Shown here: positions 14,742-24,500 of the stretch, in pieces
Layout of the letters: the number at the start of each line of letters is the position of its first letter
Position numbering within the stretch: position 1 is the first letter of the stretch
NCBI RefSeq assembly: GCF_015354055.1
Contig: NZ_JACHTM010000007.1
Span: 1 to 33,682 of the forward strand
Source: Thermaurantiacus tibetensis
Lineage (GTDB): Bacteria > Pseudomonadota > Alphaproteobacteria > Sphingomonadales > Sphingomonadaceae
DNA: 33,682 bases
Direction: 5' to 3'
Notes under the pieces: generated by a model
Told to the model about the DNA's origin: nothing
Databases searched by the model: none
What the model saw: only the letters and a program-made list of their open reading frames with translations
Translations under genes and position numbers: made by a program

Positions 14742-16085
14742 TCAGCCGTCAGCGGGCCGGCGCCAGGCCAGCACGCCGCCGCGCGCCTGCATCCTGTCGA
14801 GGTAGCTCATGGACGTCGGCGGAAACGCCGTCACGCCTCGCCAGCCGTGGCGTGAGACTTCCATCACCACGAGCACCGGCACCTCGCGGCCGGAGACGCG
14901 GAAGCGGGCGACATAGCGCCGAGTCAGCCGCCACCGATCCGCCGGGCCGCCAGGCGTCGAGGCCACCTGTTCCCACGCCCACCAGATCTCGTCTGGCCTC
15001 AGGATCGTCTCGGCCATCAGGCGCACGTGGCGGCGGCGCGTGGAGTCCAGTTTCAGCGGCTCTCCCGGCCCCCGCCGGCGGAAAAAGTCATCCGAGACGA
15101 CCACCGGCTCGCCCAGCGGATCATGGACAATCAGCACGTCGCCGACGCGCCGCCCTGCGCTCTCGAGGGCCGCGACAAACGCATCGATGGCCTGCGCGTC
15201 GTCAGCGTCGTCGAGAAGCAGGTCCTCCGCGACTGCGCGTGGTGCCGGTAGCGGTTGTCGCGGCCCGTCCGGCCTCCGGGCCGCCAGCAGCGGGACCGGC
15301 GGTGGACCGTCAGCCGGCGGCGTCGTGAGCGCACGCCAGTAGGCCTCGCCCACGTTATAGCCCCACCCCGGGTCGACGCCGCCTGGCACCACCTCGGGCG
15401 AAGACGCGCCGGGCCGCCAGAATAGCCGCGGCGGCAGCTGCGGCAGCCGGTCGTCGGGAGTGACGGCGAGGCCCCGCCGCTTCAGCGATTCGGCCGAGCG
15501 CTGGGTCACGCCGCACCGGCAGTTCCACCCGTTGGGAGGCAGGTAGATGCGCCAGAAGGGGTGATCGACCGGCAGCACGATCCCGTGCATCGCCCGGTGC
15601 GCCGGGCGCGTCCGCGTGTCCAGGATGGCATCATACTCGAGGTATGGCATGGTCTCCTTGCCGCGCTGGATCCGCTCCCACTGCCCCGCCGCAGCCGCGG
15701 TGCGCATGTTCGTGCGGAAAATCGTGCGCAGTCTGCGAGGCCCCACGCTGACTGGCCCCTCGGTTCCAGTCAGCGTCTTGTCGCGCACCTCGTCCCACCA
15801 GCCGGCGCGCTTGAGCCTGGGCACGATATCCGCCAGCCAGTCCTCGTAGGTCGTGCCTTCGCGGATTGCCTCATCGAGGGAGGCGCGCACCGCCTCCAGC
15901 AGATCCAGCCGGGCGAGTTTCGCCACCGTGAACGCGCGCGCATGCTCTTCCTGCCAGATCTCGGCCCAGCGCACGGAGGTGCGATAGCCCTTCGACTGAA
16001 AGAAGCGGATGGCCTGATCGGGCGGCAGACTGAACGCCTGCAAGATCTCCGGCGCCGATCGCGCAGGCTCAATCGGTCCGGCCAT
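14742..16085 (-). CDS. MuF head morphogenesis protein with C-terminal PBECR-like nuclease domain
   Basis: A 447-residue minor head protein (Mu gp30/SPP1 gp7 relative). The MuF core includes FRTNMRTAAAAGQWERIQRG and the conserved DTRTRPAHRAMHGIVLP, then HPFWRIYLPPNGWNCRCGV (about residues 130-195), with the His and Cys residues typical of the family. After a Pro-rich linker (residues about 240-290), the last ~147 residues form a second domain: AFVAALESAGRRVGDVLIVH, RRRHVRLMAETILRPDEIWW, RYVARFRVSGREVPVLVVME, TAFPPTSMSYLDRMQARGG. This order is that of the PBECR family of phage-borne RNase-like toxin domains attached to MuF. It may be injected with the DNA and act in the new host; that is inference. 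ATG 16085 was chosen; the gene overlaps the portal gene by 17 bases. Confidence 0.85.
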   Translation of the reverse strand: MAGPIEPARSAPEILQAFSLPPDQAIRFFQSKGYRTSVRWAEIWQEEHARAFTVAKLARLDLLEAVRASLDEAIREGTTYEDWLADIVPRLKRAGWWDEVRDKTLTGTEGPVSVGPRRLRTIFRTNMRTAAAAGQWERIQRGKETMPYLEYDAILDTRTRPAHRAMHGIVLPVDHPFWRIYLPPNGWNCRCGVTQRSAESLKRRGLAVTPDDRLPQLPPRLFWRPGASSPEVVPGGVDPGWGYNVGEAYWRALTTPPADGPPPVPLLAARRPDGPRQPLPAPRAVAEDLLLDDADDAQAIDAFVAALESAGRRVGDVLIVHDPLGEPVVVSDDFFRRRGPGEPLKLDSTRRRHVRLMAETILRPDEIWWAWEQVASTPGGPADRWRLTRRYVARFRVSGREVPVLVVMEVSRHGWRGVTAFPPTSMSYLDRMQARGGVLAWRRPADG

Positions 16086-17805
16086 CGTCGTCCTGGTCAA
16101 CGGCGAGGCCAGGAAGCACAAGCGCCTCGCCGGCAATCCGCGCCGCGAAGGCGGCACGGGCCAGTGCCTCCCGCAGCGGCTCGATGTCCAGCCGGGAGAC
16201 CACCGTGAGGAGGGCCTCGCGTGCCTCGTCGGCGGTGCGGGCCTCGCCAAGCGCAGTCAGAATGGCCTGTGCAAGCGGTGCCATGGCCTGCTTCCAAGAG
16301 GCTGCCACGACCGCGTCGGACAGCTCCCCCAGCACGTCGGCAGGAGCCTCCGGGAAGGCGTTGGACGCGGCAATGGCGCTCGTAAGGTCCTCCCACGCAT
16401 GGGATGGCAAATAACGCGCATAAGAACCCCCTAAGAGGTGGGGTGCGCGGCTTCCGGGTGTCATGACACCGGGCACACCGGAATCGCGCTCTACGGGGCG
16501 ATTTTCGGCCGTCCCGAGCAGGCGCTCGCCGGGCTCCGGATCGGGCAGGCCCAGCCGGTCGCGCACCGTCGACGCGCCCACCTCGAGGCCAAGCGGCACC
16601 AGCTTCGCCAGCGCCTCCACCAGTGCGGCCGTGTCCTCCTCCTCGGCCCGGCCAATCCTGAGGCGCGGGTAGGCCCGCTGCGGCCCGAAGTTGAGCGCGA
16701 TCATCGGCACCACGAGGTCGCGCTGGAGCGTGGCAGCGAGCAGCTTGGCATCGGCGCGTTCGATGTCGCGCCGCACCTCGCCATGCTCGGCGCCGGAGCC
16801 GAGGCCGCCGGTGTCGGCGTCGGTCGTCGCGGTCTGGCCCAGCACCGCCTTCGAGATCTGCCGGTCGAGATACTGGCACAGCCGCTCGTAGAGGTCGGCG
16901 CTGCCGGCGGCCTTGCCGTCCACGAAGTCGATCTGCATCGAGGAAGGGATGACACAGGCTGCGTCGACGCCGATCGAGGTCACCGCCTCGAGCAGCCGGT
17001 CGATGTCGTCCTCGCTGGCGCCGGCGTCATACCTGCCCACCCGGAAGGGGAAGCCGTACACCTCGGCAAAGGCGGCCCAGTCCTTGAGACCATAGGCCTT
17101 CATCAGCCACGCCCAGGCCACCGGCCGCGCCAGCCCGGACCGGATCGGCAGGCCCGACTTCGCCGGATGGTGATGCACGATGAACTTGAACGGCGGCAGC
17201 TTCGTGCGCACGGCGCTGCCGCCGGCGTCGCCTGGGCCGCCCACGAGATAGAGCGTCTGCCCGTCCTCGCGGTCCCACTCGAACCAGCGCGGGTCGCGCC
17301 ACTCGAGGCGGGCCGGGAGCCAGCGCCGCGCGCTCGTCTCCCAGACGATCTCGGTCACGGAATAGCCCTTGCCGATGGCGTCGAGGATGTCGAACATCTC
17401 GGCCTCGAGGCTGTCGCGGGACAGCCACTCGCGCACCAGGTCGGCGTGGGCGATGTGCTCGACCGAGTCGGAGGCTGCCTCCACCGTCACCGGCAGCTGG
17501 GCCACCTGCCGCTTTCTCGTGCCCAGCACCGAGAGATAGTGGAGGTCGCGCTCCTCCATCTGCTCGGCGAGCTCGAGGTAGGCGAGCGCGTCGCCTGCGT
17601 CGGCGCCGCGCAGCAGCGCCGCCAGCCGCTCGGGCGTCAGACCGTCAGCCGGGTAGCCGGTCAGGATCGAGCGGTTCGCCCTGACCGAAGCGCGCGAGAT
17701 GGGCTGCCCGAGCAGCGCTTCGTCGGCAGGTGGAAGCCCGGCCAGCTGGCGCGCAGCGGCGAGGATCCGCTGGCCCCATCCGCGCCTTTGCGCACCCTCA
17801 GCCAT
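16069..17805 (-). CDS. Portal protein, Mu gp29-like (DUF935)
   Basis: A 578-residue protein with clear DUF935 features: ALLRGADAGDALAYLELAEQ, MEERDLHYLSVLGTRKRQVA, LDAIGKGYSVTEIVW, LEWRDPRWFEWDREDGQTLY, RPVAWAWLMKAYGLKDWAAF, YGFPFRVGRYD and LYERLCQYLDRQISKAVLGQ. It forms the dodecameric channel through which DNA is packaged and to which the tail is joined. GAGGAG lies about eight bases before the ATG, overlapping the terminase stop region. About 120 residues after ~445 are helical and less conserved. Confidence 0.93.
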   Translation of the reverse strand: MAEGAQRRGWGQRILAAARQLAGLPPADEALLGQPISRASVRANRSILTGYPADGLTPERLAALLRGADAGDALAYLELAEQMEERDLHYLSVLGTRKRQVAQLPVTVEAASDSVEHIAHADLVREWLSRDSLEAEMFDILDAIGKGYSVTEIVWETSARRWLPARLEWRDPRWFEWDREDGQTLYLVGGPGDAGGSAVRTKLPPFKFIVHHHPAKSGLPIRSGLARPVAWAWLMKAYGLKDWAAFAEVYGFPFRVGRYDAGASEDDIDRLLEAVTSIGVDAACVIPSSMQIDFVDGKAAGSADLYERLCQYLDRQISKAVLGQTATTDADTGGLGSGAEHGEVRRDIERADAKLLAATLQRDLVVPMIALNFGPQRAYPRLRIGRAEEEDTAALVEALAKLVPLGLEVGASTVRDRLGLPDPEPGERLLGTAENRPVERDSGVPGVMTPGSRAPHLLGGSYARYLPSHAWEDLTSAIAASNAFPEAPADVLGELSDAVVAASWKQAMAPLAQAILTALGEARTADEAREALLTVVSRLDIEPLREALARAAFAARIAGEALVLPGLAVDQDDDGRTD

Positions 17806-17816
17806 GTCTCATCTCC

Positions 17817-19313
17817 TCACCAGGGGCTGACGGCACGGCGCGCTGCACGAGCGCGCACCGGGCGGTCGTCCGCGTGGTCTGGGCGCAGGAAGGCGGCAGC
17901 GCCCGGCGGGGCGTGGCGCGCCCGGCCCACCCCGCGGTAGGCGTAGACCGCCGGCGGATCGTCGGCGAGGCGGCTTGCCATCGCCGCGGCCCAGAAGCGG
18001 TCAGCGTGCACGCTCTCTTCGTTGACGAGCCGCACGCCGCCCCCGGCGGCGCTCGCGCGCTTGATCGCCCGGAGGTCGGTGCGGATCACCGGGTCAGCGG
18101 GAATGCGGATGAGGCCGCGCTCGAACCGCGCCGCGAGCGACAGCCCGAGGTCGAGGCGCGTCGGGCCAGTCAGCAGGAACCCCTCGACGCGCGCGCCGTG
18201 CACCCGGCGCTCGTCCTCCACCACCTTTTCGCCCATCCCCGTCTGGTCGATCCCGAACTTCAGCACCCGGCGGTGGCGGAACAGCCAGGCGAGCCGGTCC
18301 GACTGCTCCTGGAAGGTGGCGCCGACCGTCTCGATGCGGTCGCGCAGCCAGAGCACGTCGCCAATCAGCTCGAACAGCCACTGGATCTGCCCGTCCCGCC
18401 GGCGTGCCACGTCCCACCCGCCGTAGCAGAGGCCGCCGCGGTAAAGATCGGGCCGGCCCGCCTCGGCATGCTCGCACGCTACCAGGTCATCCGGCCGGAT
18501 CAGGCTGCCGGAGCCAGCGCGCGGCACGCAGTCCAGCTCCTCCTCTGCGTCCTCGCCGTAGGTCGCGCGGATGTCGGCCACCCACTCCGCCCGGTCGAGC
18601 TCGAGCGGCCGCCCCCGCGCCGCCGCCACCTGCGCCACCCGTTCGTAGAGGCCGCCGGCGAGCGCGTCGGCAAAGGTGATGGTGGCGGTCTCGCCCTTCC
18701 GACGGCCGGAACGGATCTCGTCCAGGAGCAGGTTGAAGGGGTTGTCGACACCATCGTGCGTCGAGACCACCACCACCTGCCCGCCCCACATGAGGAGCGC
18801 CAGCGCGGCCTTGAGCACCTCGGGCAGATCCTTGTGGAAGGCCGCCTCGTCCACGATGACGAGGCCCTGCTTGCCGCGGAGCGCCCGCGGGACGGAAGGC
18901 AGCGCCACGATCTTGAACCCGCTCGCAAAGCGGATGCGGAAGGCGCCCACCGCCTGATCGCCGTCGTGGAGCAGCTCCTCGCCGGCATCCTCAGCCGCGA
19001 TCCCGAACGCGCGCGCCCACATGGCGCTGACCTCGATGAACTCGCGCGCCATCTCGAGATCGTAGCCCATGTACCATGCTGTCGTGCCGCCCGCCGAGGG
19101 CTGCGCCGCCGCCCGCAGCACGGCATAGGCGGCAAGCCCCCAGGTGAGGCCGATGCGCCGGCTCTTTTCGATGACGAGGAGCGGCACACCGGCAAACAGC
19201 CGCGAGGTGATCGCCGCCTGGTAGGGCAGCAGCAGGTCGCCCTTCGGCAGCCGCTTGAGCAGCGCCTCGGTGCCCGCCCGTTCCTCCGCCCGCTCTGCCT
19301 GTCGCTCGGTCAC
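17817..19313 (-). CDS. Terminase large subunit, Mu gp28-like
   Basis: A 498-residue packaging motor. The ATPase part has a Walker A-like KSRRIGLT (50-57), Walker B LVIVDE (151-156, Asp155 and Glu156) and a coupling motif VVVSTHDG (180-187). The nuclease part has Asp301 in GGWDVARRRD, Asp356 in KFGIDQTGMGE and His436/Asp438 in VHADRF, as expected for the metal-binding site. Mu-type phages package by headful from integrated copies, cutting into host DNA. The GTG start was chosen because it overlaps the previous stop as GTGA; no in-frame ATG is near. All key residues are present. Confidence 0.93.
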   Translation of the reverse strand: MTERQAERAEERAGTEALLKRLPKGDLLLPYQAAITSRLFAGVPLLVIEKSRRIGLTWGLAAYAVLRAAAQPSAGGTTAWYMGYDLEMAREFIEVSAMWARAFGIAAEDAGEELLHDGDQAVGAFRIRFASGFKIVALPSVPRALRGKQGLVIVDEAAFHKDLPEVLKAALALLMWGGQVVVVSTHDGVDNPFNLLLDEIRSGRRKGETATITFADALAGGLYERVAQVAAARGRPLELDRAEWVADIRATYGEDAEEELDCVPRAGSGSLIRPDDLVACEHAEAGRPDLYRGGLCYGGWDVARRRDGQIQWLFELIGDVLWLRDRIETVGATFQEQSDRLAWLFRHRRVLKFGIDQTGMGEKVVEDERRVHGARVEGFLLTGPTRLDLGLSLAARFERGLIRIPADPVIRTDLRAIKRASAAGGGVRLVNEESVHADRFWAAAMASRLADDPPAVYAYRGVGRARHAPPGAAAFLRPDHADDRPVRARAARRAVSPW

Positions 19314-19918
19314 GAGCCCTCCCCCAGCACGGCCAGGCGGATCTGCTCCACCGTCGCCGCCGACAGCCCCGCCGCCCTGGCACTCGTCGCAGCGCTTGCC
19401 GCGGCCTCCTCGCGCGCCGCGCGCGCCGCCCGTTCGGCGGCCTTCGCTGCCCGCTCCTCGGCGGTCCGCTTCGCCTGCTCGAGTGTCTGGAGGCCGCGCG
19501 CCATCACGAAGATGTCCTTGGGCTGAAGTGCTGCGCCTTCGGGGTCGTCGCGCATGCCGGCCAAGGCCATCCGGAACAGGATCGACTGGAGGATCTGGCT
19601 GGTCGCATCGAGCTTGTCCGGTGCGGCGAGCTCGCCGAACGCCTCCACCATCGCCGAGGACATGGCGTTCGCGAACTGCATGGCCGGAGCCATCTTCGCC
19701 ATCTCGATCGCGGTGCGCTCGCGCACCTCGTCTTCCAGCTGCTTCACGTGCCGGCCGAGCGCCGAGCGCGAGACCCCGCTCTCGCCCAGCGCCTTCAGGT
19801 GCGCGAGGATCTCGTCGAGCGTGCGGCCCTGGCCGAGCCTGAGGCGCGCAATCTCCTCGCGGAGCTCGGGCGGCAGCCGCTCCACCGAGGATTTGACGGC
19901 GCGGCGGCGCCTGCCCAT
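19310..19918 (-). CDS. Terminase small subunit-like, Mu gp27 family (DUF3486)
   Basis: A 202-residue protein with an N-terminal helix-turn-helix (ELREEIARLRLGQGRTLDEI, then VSRSALGRHVKQLEDEV, residues about 18-65). A helical middle part (MQFANAMSSAMVEAFGEL) and an Ala/Arg/Glu-rich coiled coil follow at residues about 145-185. This is the DUF3486 pattern. Such proteins recognise the phage end for packaging and act with the large subunit encoded next to it. It overlaps the terminase gene by four bases (GTGA). Confidence 0.88.
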   Translation of the reverse strand: MGRRRRAVKSSVERLPPELREEIARLRLGQGRTLDEILAHLKALGESGVSRSALGRHVKQLEDEVRERTAIEMAKMAPAMQFANAMSSAMVEAFGELAAPDKLDATSQILQSILFRMALAGMRDDPEGAALQPKDIFVMARGLQTLEQAKRTAEERAAKAAERAARAAREEAAASAATSARAAGLSAATVEQIRLAVLGEGS

Positions 19919-19921
19919 CGC

Positions 19922-20209
19922 TCAGCCCCTGGGATCGGGGCGGGCGATCCCCGGCAGGTGCGACAGGCCCTGCGCCACATCGAGCCCGCGCGCGGTCAGC
20001 TCCGCCACCTCCTCGCCGGTGAGCGTCACAAGGCCCATGTCCGCCAGCCAGGCGAGCTCGGCACGCACCAGCTCGCGGCCCGCCGGAATGCCCAGGTGGA
20101 CGGCCGCCTCCTTGAGGAGGGCGGCGTTGGAGCGATACGCGGGCGCCTCGGCCATCACTGCCAGGATCAGGCGGCGCAGATGCTCGGCCACGTGCTGGCG
20201 GTAGCTCAT
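19922..20209 (-). CDS. VpaChn25_0724-type phage protein (winged-helix-like)
   Basis: A 95-residue protein with the typical pattern: MSYRQHVAEHLRRLILAVMA, EAPAYRSNAALLKEAAVHLG, RELVRAELAWLADMGLVTLT and the end GLDVAQGLSHLPGIARPDPR. The family is found in Mu-like phages directly before DUF3486 and looks like a small winged-helix protein. Its function has not been settled; DNA binding is inferred from the fold type. It overlaps the preceding gene by ATGA. Confidence 0.85.
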   Translation of the reverse strand: MSYRQHVAEHLRRLILAVMAEAPAYRSNAALLKEAAVHLGIPAGRELVRAELAWLADMGLVTLTGEEVAELTARGLDVAQGLSHLPGIARPDPRG

Positions 20210-20529
20210 GTCGCGCGCCCGCCCATGAGAAATCCCTCGATCCGCTCGATCCCGCGCTCCGCCTTGCTGATCTCCCGGCCGAGCGCCCGCAGGTCGGAGC
20301 GCAGCTGCTCGATGTCACGCGCGGTCGGCAGGTCGGCCAGCTTGGCTTCCACCAGCACCAGCCGCTGCTCGTGGTCCGCCACCCGCGCCGTCACCGCCCT
20401 GGCATCGGCGATCGCCTGGTCGGCCCGTCGCCACTGGCCGGCCCGCCAGGCCACGTAGACGGCACAGCCGCACGCGACGACGGCGCAGGCCATCGAGACG
20501 AGCTGCATCACGAGAGGATCGAGGGTCAT
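20206..20529 (-). CDS. DUF2730 family membrane protein (Mu gp25-like)
   Basis: A 107-residue protein with one N-terminal membrane segment (about residues 6-28, VMQLVSMACAVVACGCAVYV). A coiled coil follows (about 45-100, including DHEQRLVLVEAKLADLPTAR and DIEQLRSDLRALGREIS). This is the DUF2730 arrangement found in Mu-like phages between the lysis or mor region and the terminase genes. The role may lie in lysis or envelope work, but this is not established. It is joined to the upstream beta-helix gene by ATGA. Confidence 0.83.
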   Translation of the reverse strand: MTLDPLVMQLVSMACAVVACGCAVYVAWRAGQWRRADQAIADARAVTARVADHEQRLVLVEAKLADLPTARDIEQLRSDLRALGREISKAERGIERIEGFLMGGRAT

Positions 20530-21530
20530 TCCGGCGACTCCACGACGACCTTGACACCCGCCGGCGCGATCACCCGAACCACCACCCCATCCGCCGTCGG
20601 CTCGGGCGGGCAGGCCTCCGTTCCCGCCTGCTTCAGCGGGTGGCGGCTCGTGGTCCGGTTTCCGCAGGCGACGAGACCGGCGGTCTCTCCGAAGAGCCGA
20701 ATGTAGGGCTCGTCAGGCCGCGTCGGGCCGGCAAGGACATTCCCGCGCACCTCGCAGCCAGTGCAGTTCCCGATTGCGATTGCGTTGGCGTCGTCGGTCT
20801 CGATGCGGTTGCCGATCACGCGGATGCGCGCGTAGCGGTCCTCTGCCGAGCCGAAGGTGGTGATGCCCTGCGCGGCCTGCGGTGCCGGGGCGGAAATGTG
20901 GTTCGCCTCGATCAGGATGTCGCGCGCATTGCCCCAGATCTGGACCGCGTCCGGATGCGCCCCGTCGCGCCACGTCCCGCCCATCGCCTCGCAGGCTGCG
21001 CGCCCAATGGGCGACGAACCGACCTGCACGCCACCTTTCCAGCAGGTCGAGCGCACGGCCTCGAAGCCGCGAATGTCATTGCCGACGATCTCGCCGGCCA
21101 CGACGCCGGGGAAGTTGATGCCATCCGAGCCGAGCCGGTGCAGCCGGCTGTTCGCGATCCGGTGCAGCCCAGGGCCAGGGCGGATCGTGACCACCCCGGT
21201 GCGCGCGTTGCGGACCTCCACACCGTCGAGCGTCACGGCGCTGCTCTCTTCGAGCGTGACACCATAGCCGGCCCGGCCGGCGGCCTGCGCGCCTCCCAGC
21301 GCCTCGATCGTGCCCCCCCGCCACACAAGCCCAGAGACTCGGAAAAGCCTGAGACCGCCCGGCAGAAACCGCCCGGTCGCGTCGATCGTCAGCGGCTCCG
21401 CCCGCCGCGCAATCAGCAGCTCCCGGTCAGCCGGACAGTCTGTCGTCAGCACCACCGTCTCACCCGCAGGCGCATCGCGCACAACAGCAGGGAGGGCGGC
21501 GCAGGTGGCAGCGATGGCGAGGGCGAGCAT
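20526..21530 (-). CDS. Secreted right-handed beta-helix protein
   Basis: A 334-residue protein with a likely signal peptide (MLALAIAATCAALPAVVRDA). A parallel beta-helix follows: TLDGVEVRNARTGVVTIRPG, HRIANSRLHRLGSDGINFPG, GEIVGNDIRGFE, DILIEANHISAPAPQAAQGI, IRVIGNRIETDDANAIAIGN and CEVRGNVLAG. This is the pectate-lyase/NosD type of fold, seen in tailspikes, depolymerases and secreted lyases. Four cysteines near ATTCWK-like and CEAMGG/NCTGCE sites could form disulphides after export. The start shares a base with the upstream stop (TGATG). The fold is clear from the repeats; enzyme activity is not shown. A signal peptide is odd for a virion protein and suggests that lysogens may export it. Confidence 0.72.
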   Translation of the reverse strand: MLALAIAATCAALPAVVRDAPAGETVVLTTDCPADRELLIARRAEPLTIDATGRFLPGGLRLFRVSGLVWRGGTIEALGGAQAAGRAGYGVTLEESSAVTLDGVEVRNARTGVVTIRPGPGLHRIANSRLHRLGSDGINFPGVVAGEIVGNDIRGFEAVRSTCWKGGVQVGSSPIGRAACEAMGGTWRDGAHPDAVQIWGNARDILIEANHISAPAPQAAQGITTFGSAEDRYARIRVIGNRIETDDANAIAIGNCTGCEVRGNVLAGPTRPDEPYIRLFGETAGLVACGNRTTSRHPLKQAGTEACPPEPTADGVVVRVIAPAGVKVVVESPE

Positions 21531-24500
21531 CACGGCGCTGGCGTCATGTCTGCTTCGCTGCGGAATGTCGGCACGCCCGGCCCAATCCACGCAGGCGCGC
21601 TCGCAGCAGCAGGAATGGTCTCATACAGCGCGTTCGGCAGCAGCGCATTTTCGGCAATGATGGCTGCGAGCTGGTCAGCGTTGCTGGTGCTCGCCGCCAC
21701 TACAGCAGGCCAGCGACCGCGCAGCCAGCGCAGCCGAAGATTTGCATCACTTACCGCCGACCAGTCGCCCGTGTAGGTCACGGTCGAACCCGACAGGGTG
21801 CCGTCAATCATCGACCATGTAGACCCGCCATCAGTCGAAATCTCCATCCCGCCGACAGTCGGCCCCCCATTGCCGGTCACGAATGTGCCGCCATTCGCAG
21901 GCGTCCACGTGACCGTAATCGTGTCGCGCGCAGCGTTAATGGCAAAAGTCGCTGGAGGCATCACACGAGGATTATAACTCGGCAGCATCCCGGAAATCTT
22001 TGCCACGTCATAAGCCATTCGTCCAAAGAATCTCGGCGCTCCCTCCAGCATCACAGCGGCATGATGCACCTTGTCCGGGTTGCCCTGCTCTTCAAAAGCC
22101 AGGTCATTGGAGAATGTCGCCCACATCTTTGGGAAGGTAGCGGCATTGTAATATGTGGCAAGGTTATTCCGCCAGCCACTGAACAGCGTTGCTACTGCCG
22201 CCTGCCCGGCTTCCGAAACATTTTCGGAAACACCTCCAAGATATCTTGGAGTCATGATGAACAGCGCAGTAAGCGGATGGCTTAAATTAAACTGTCCATA
22301 ATGCCTTGGGGGCGGGCCAGAACCACCATTCCCGTCACCAGTCCGGTCAGACCCCAGTAGCCACGCATTGTAGCGCACCTGTAGCTGCGACGCTACAGGC
22401 AGGTCTTGCGGTCCGGGCTGCAGAAAGACAGCAGTAATGTCGCGGGCACCATTCCTTGCGCAGGATTTCAACAGGACATCTGTAACGCAACCGGTCCCCG
22501 GCGTAGTCAAATCTCCCGTGTATCGATAAGAGCCGGAAAGCACATCATCATTATACCACCTGAAGCGAGCCGCTCCGGGAATGGCCCAGTTCATGACATG
22601 GCACACACGGCGCACACCAAGATTGGCACACAGTTGCCGCCACCACCACCCAAACCCGTGCATCCCGCTGCCGAACTGCCCGCAGTCATTAAGGATGGCG
22701 TGCACAGTATTGCCAGGATAGTCGAGCCTTGCCATGACCACAGCAGCGCTGACCAGCCCATCGTGCACGCGCAGAGAGTTCCAGATTGGATTTGTGTTCG
22801 CTGGAATGGTGCCGACTGGTATTTGGACTGTGCTTGGCCCCTCGGCGATCACGACCTTTGGTCCGACGCCACACCGTTCGGTGCACGCCTTGACTGTCGG
22901 GTCGTCCTCACGGCGCACTTCAATCGTCAGCCAATCCGAAAAGCTGACTCCCGGCAGGTCCACGAGCACTTCCGCGCCGTCCGCAAGAGGCGTGGACGTC
23001 ACGCGCACCCATGGACGCCACGTCGTAGCGCCATCCTGCCACACACATGCACGCGCCTCTACATGCGTGGCCCCGCCGCCGCCGTTCCGGATATACACTG
23101 GAATATCGGCCTGATACGGACCATTGGCAGCAAATCCTGCCACATATCCTGGCTGGTGAACACGAGCGAAGATACGGCGTGGGCCACCATTCCACCAAAT
23201 CGAAGGCCCCGGCTCAACATCAAGCGGCCCATCCGTGCCAAGCGTCAAAGCTCCACGAGACACTGCGCCTGCCGTCTGCGCAAGGTCGGTCGGCCCCCAC
23301 AGCCGCCAATGGCAGTCGAGGTCACTGCCAAATACAGCGTCAGGCGCTTCGCCAGCCGCCAGAGCACTGACATCAGACGCGGTTGGCGCTCTGCGGGCAT
23401 AGAAAAGGTCAGACACCCACGCGGATTTTGCCGACGAGAACACAGAGTTCCCTGCACGGGTATCTGTTCCAATTCGGCACGCAGCAGGAGATGCAATTCC
23501 GTTAAAGCTGCTCGCATCAACAGGAGTGCCAGAAATCAAAGTCCCGTCCAGACGAATCAAATCCACACGAAACTGCGTACCGCTCATAACTGCGAGCACG
23601 CGAACAGGCTCCTCAACGGTCCACTCCTCACTCAATGCCTCAACGGTTGAGGGACCGGGAGCCGACATCCTCACGTAAAAGCGCGAACGGCGGGCAGTAT
23701 TGCTGTGCGCAGCACCATAATAGCCAATGTAAACCGACGAGTTTCCGTCGCTAGTGCTGTTGGCAATATATGTGCATTGGGTAGTCCGGCGGTCAGTAGT
23801 GGCGTTGAATGAGTCCATATTACGCAGACCCTGCTGCAACTGCCACACCGTGATTCCAAGCACGCCGTCCGCACGACTTGTGCCGGAGCGGTAGAGATTT
23901 GCAAAAGCAGGCGCGTTCAGCCAATGCCGCTGACCAAAAGCACCATTGCGGTCAGAGAAGGCAAGCGAGCGCGGCGAAGCAAGAGGCTCGATTGCGGTGA
24001 CAGGCCCCACGCTCGCCGCAAACGCATCCGCGCTGCCCGCGACATTGCTGGCCGTCACGCGCACGCGAATATGCTGCCCATCATCCGCTGCAACCAGCGT
24101 GTAGCTGCTCGCCGTCGCACCGGTGATATTGCTCCACGGGCCGCTAGCCGCTGGCGCGCGCTGCCACTGGTAGGCGTAGGTAATCGGCGCCGTGCCGGTC
24201 CATGTGCCCGTCGAGCAGGTCAGCGTCTCGCCCACCGTCGGAGTGCCGGTGATTCCAGGCATCACCACATTCACCGGCGGGTCGGCAGGTGCCGGCTCCC
24301 CTTCCGTCACCGGCCCGATCTGCGCGGTGTCAGCAGAGCTTGCGCCTGCGCTGTTCGTCGCGGTCAGCCGGCAGGAGACGAGCGCGCCGAGGTCGGCCGG
24401 CGCCAGCGTGTAGAGCGCGGCCGTCGCTCCGGGAATGTCCGACGCGCCCCGCCGCCACTGGTAGGTGACGGCTGGCTCCGGCACGCCCAGGATCACGCCG

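Noticed and set aside
16438-19526. Two long open plus-strand frames opposite portal and terminase
   Set aside because: The minus-strand proteins have all family motifs; these frames have none and lack starts with ribosome-binding sites.
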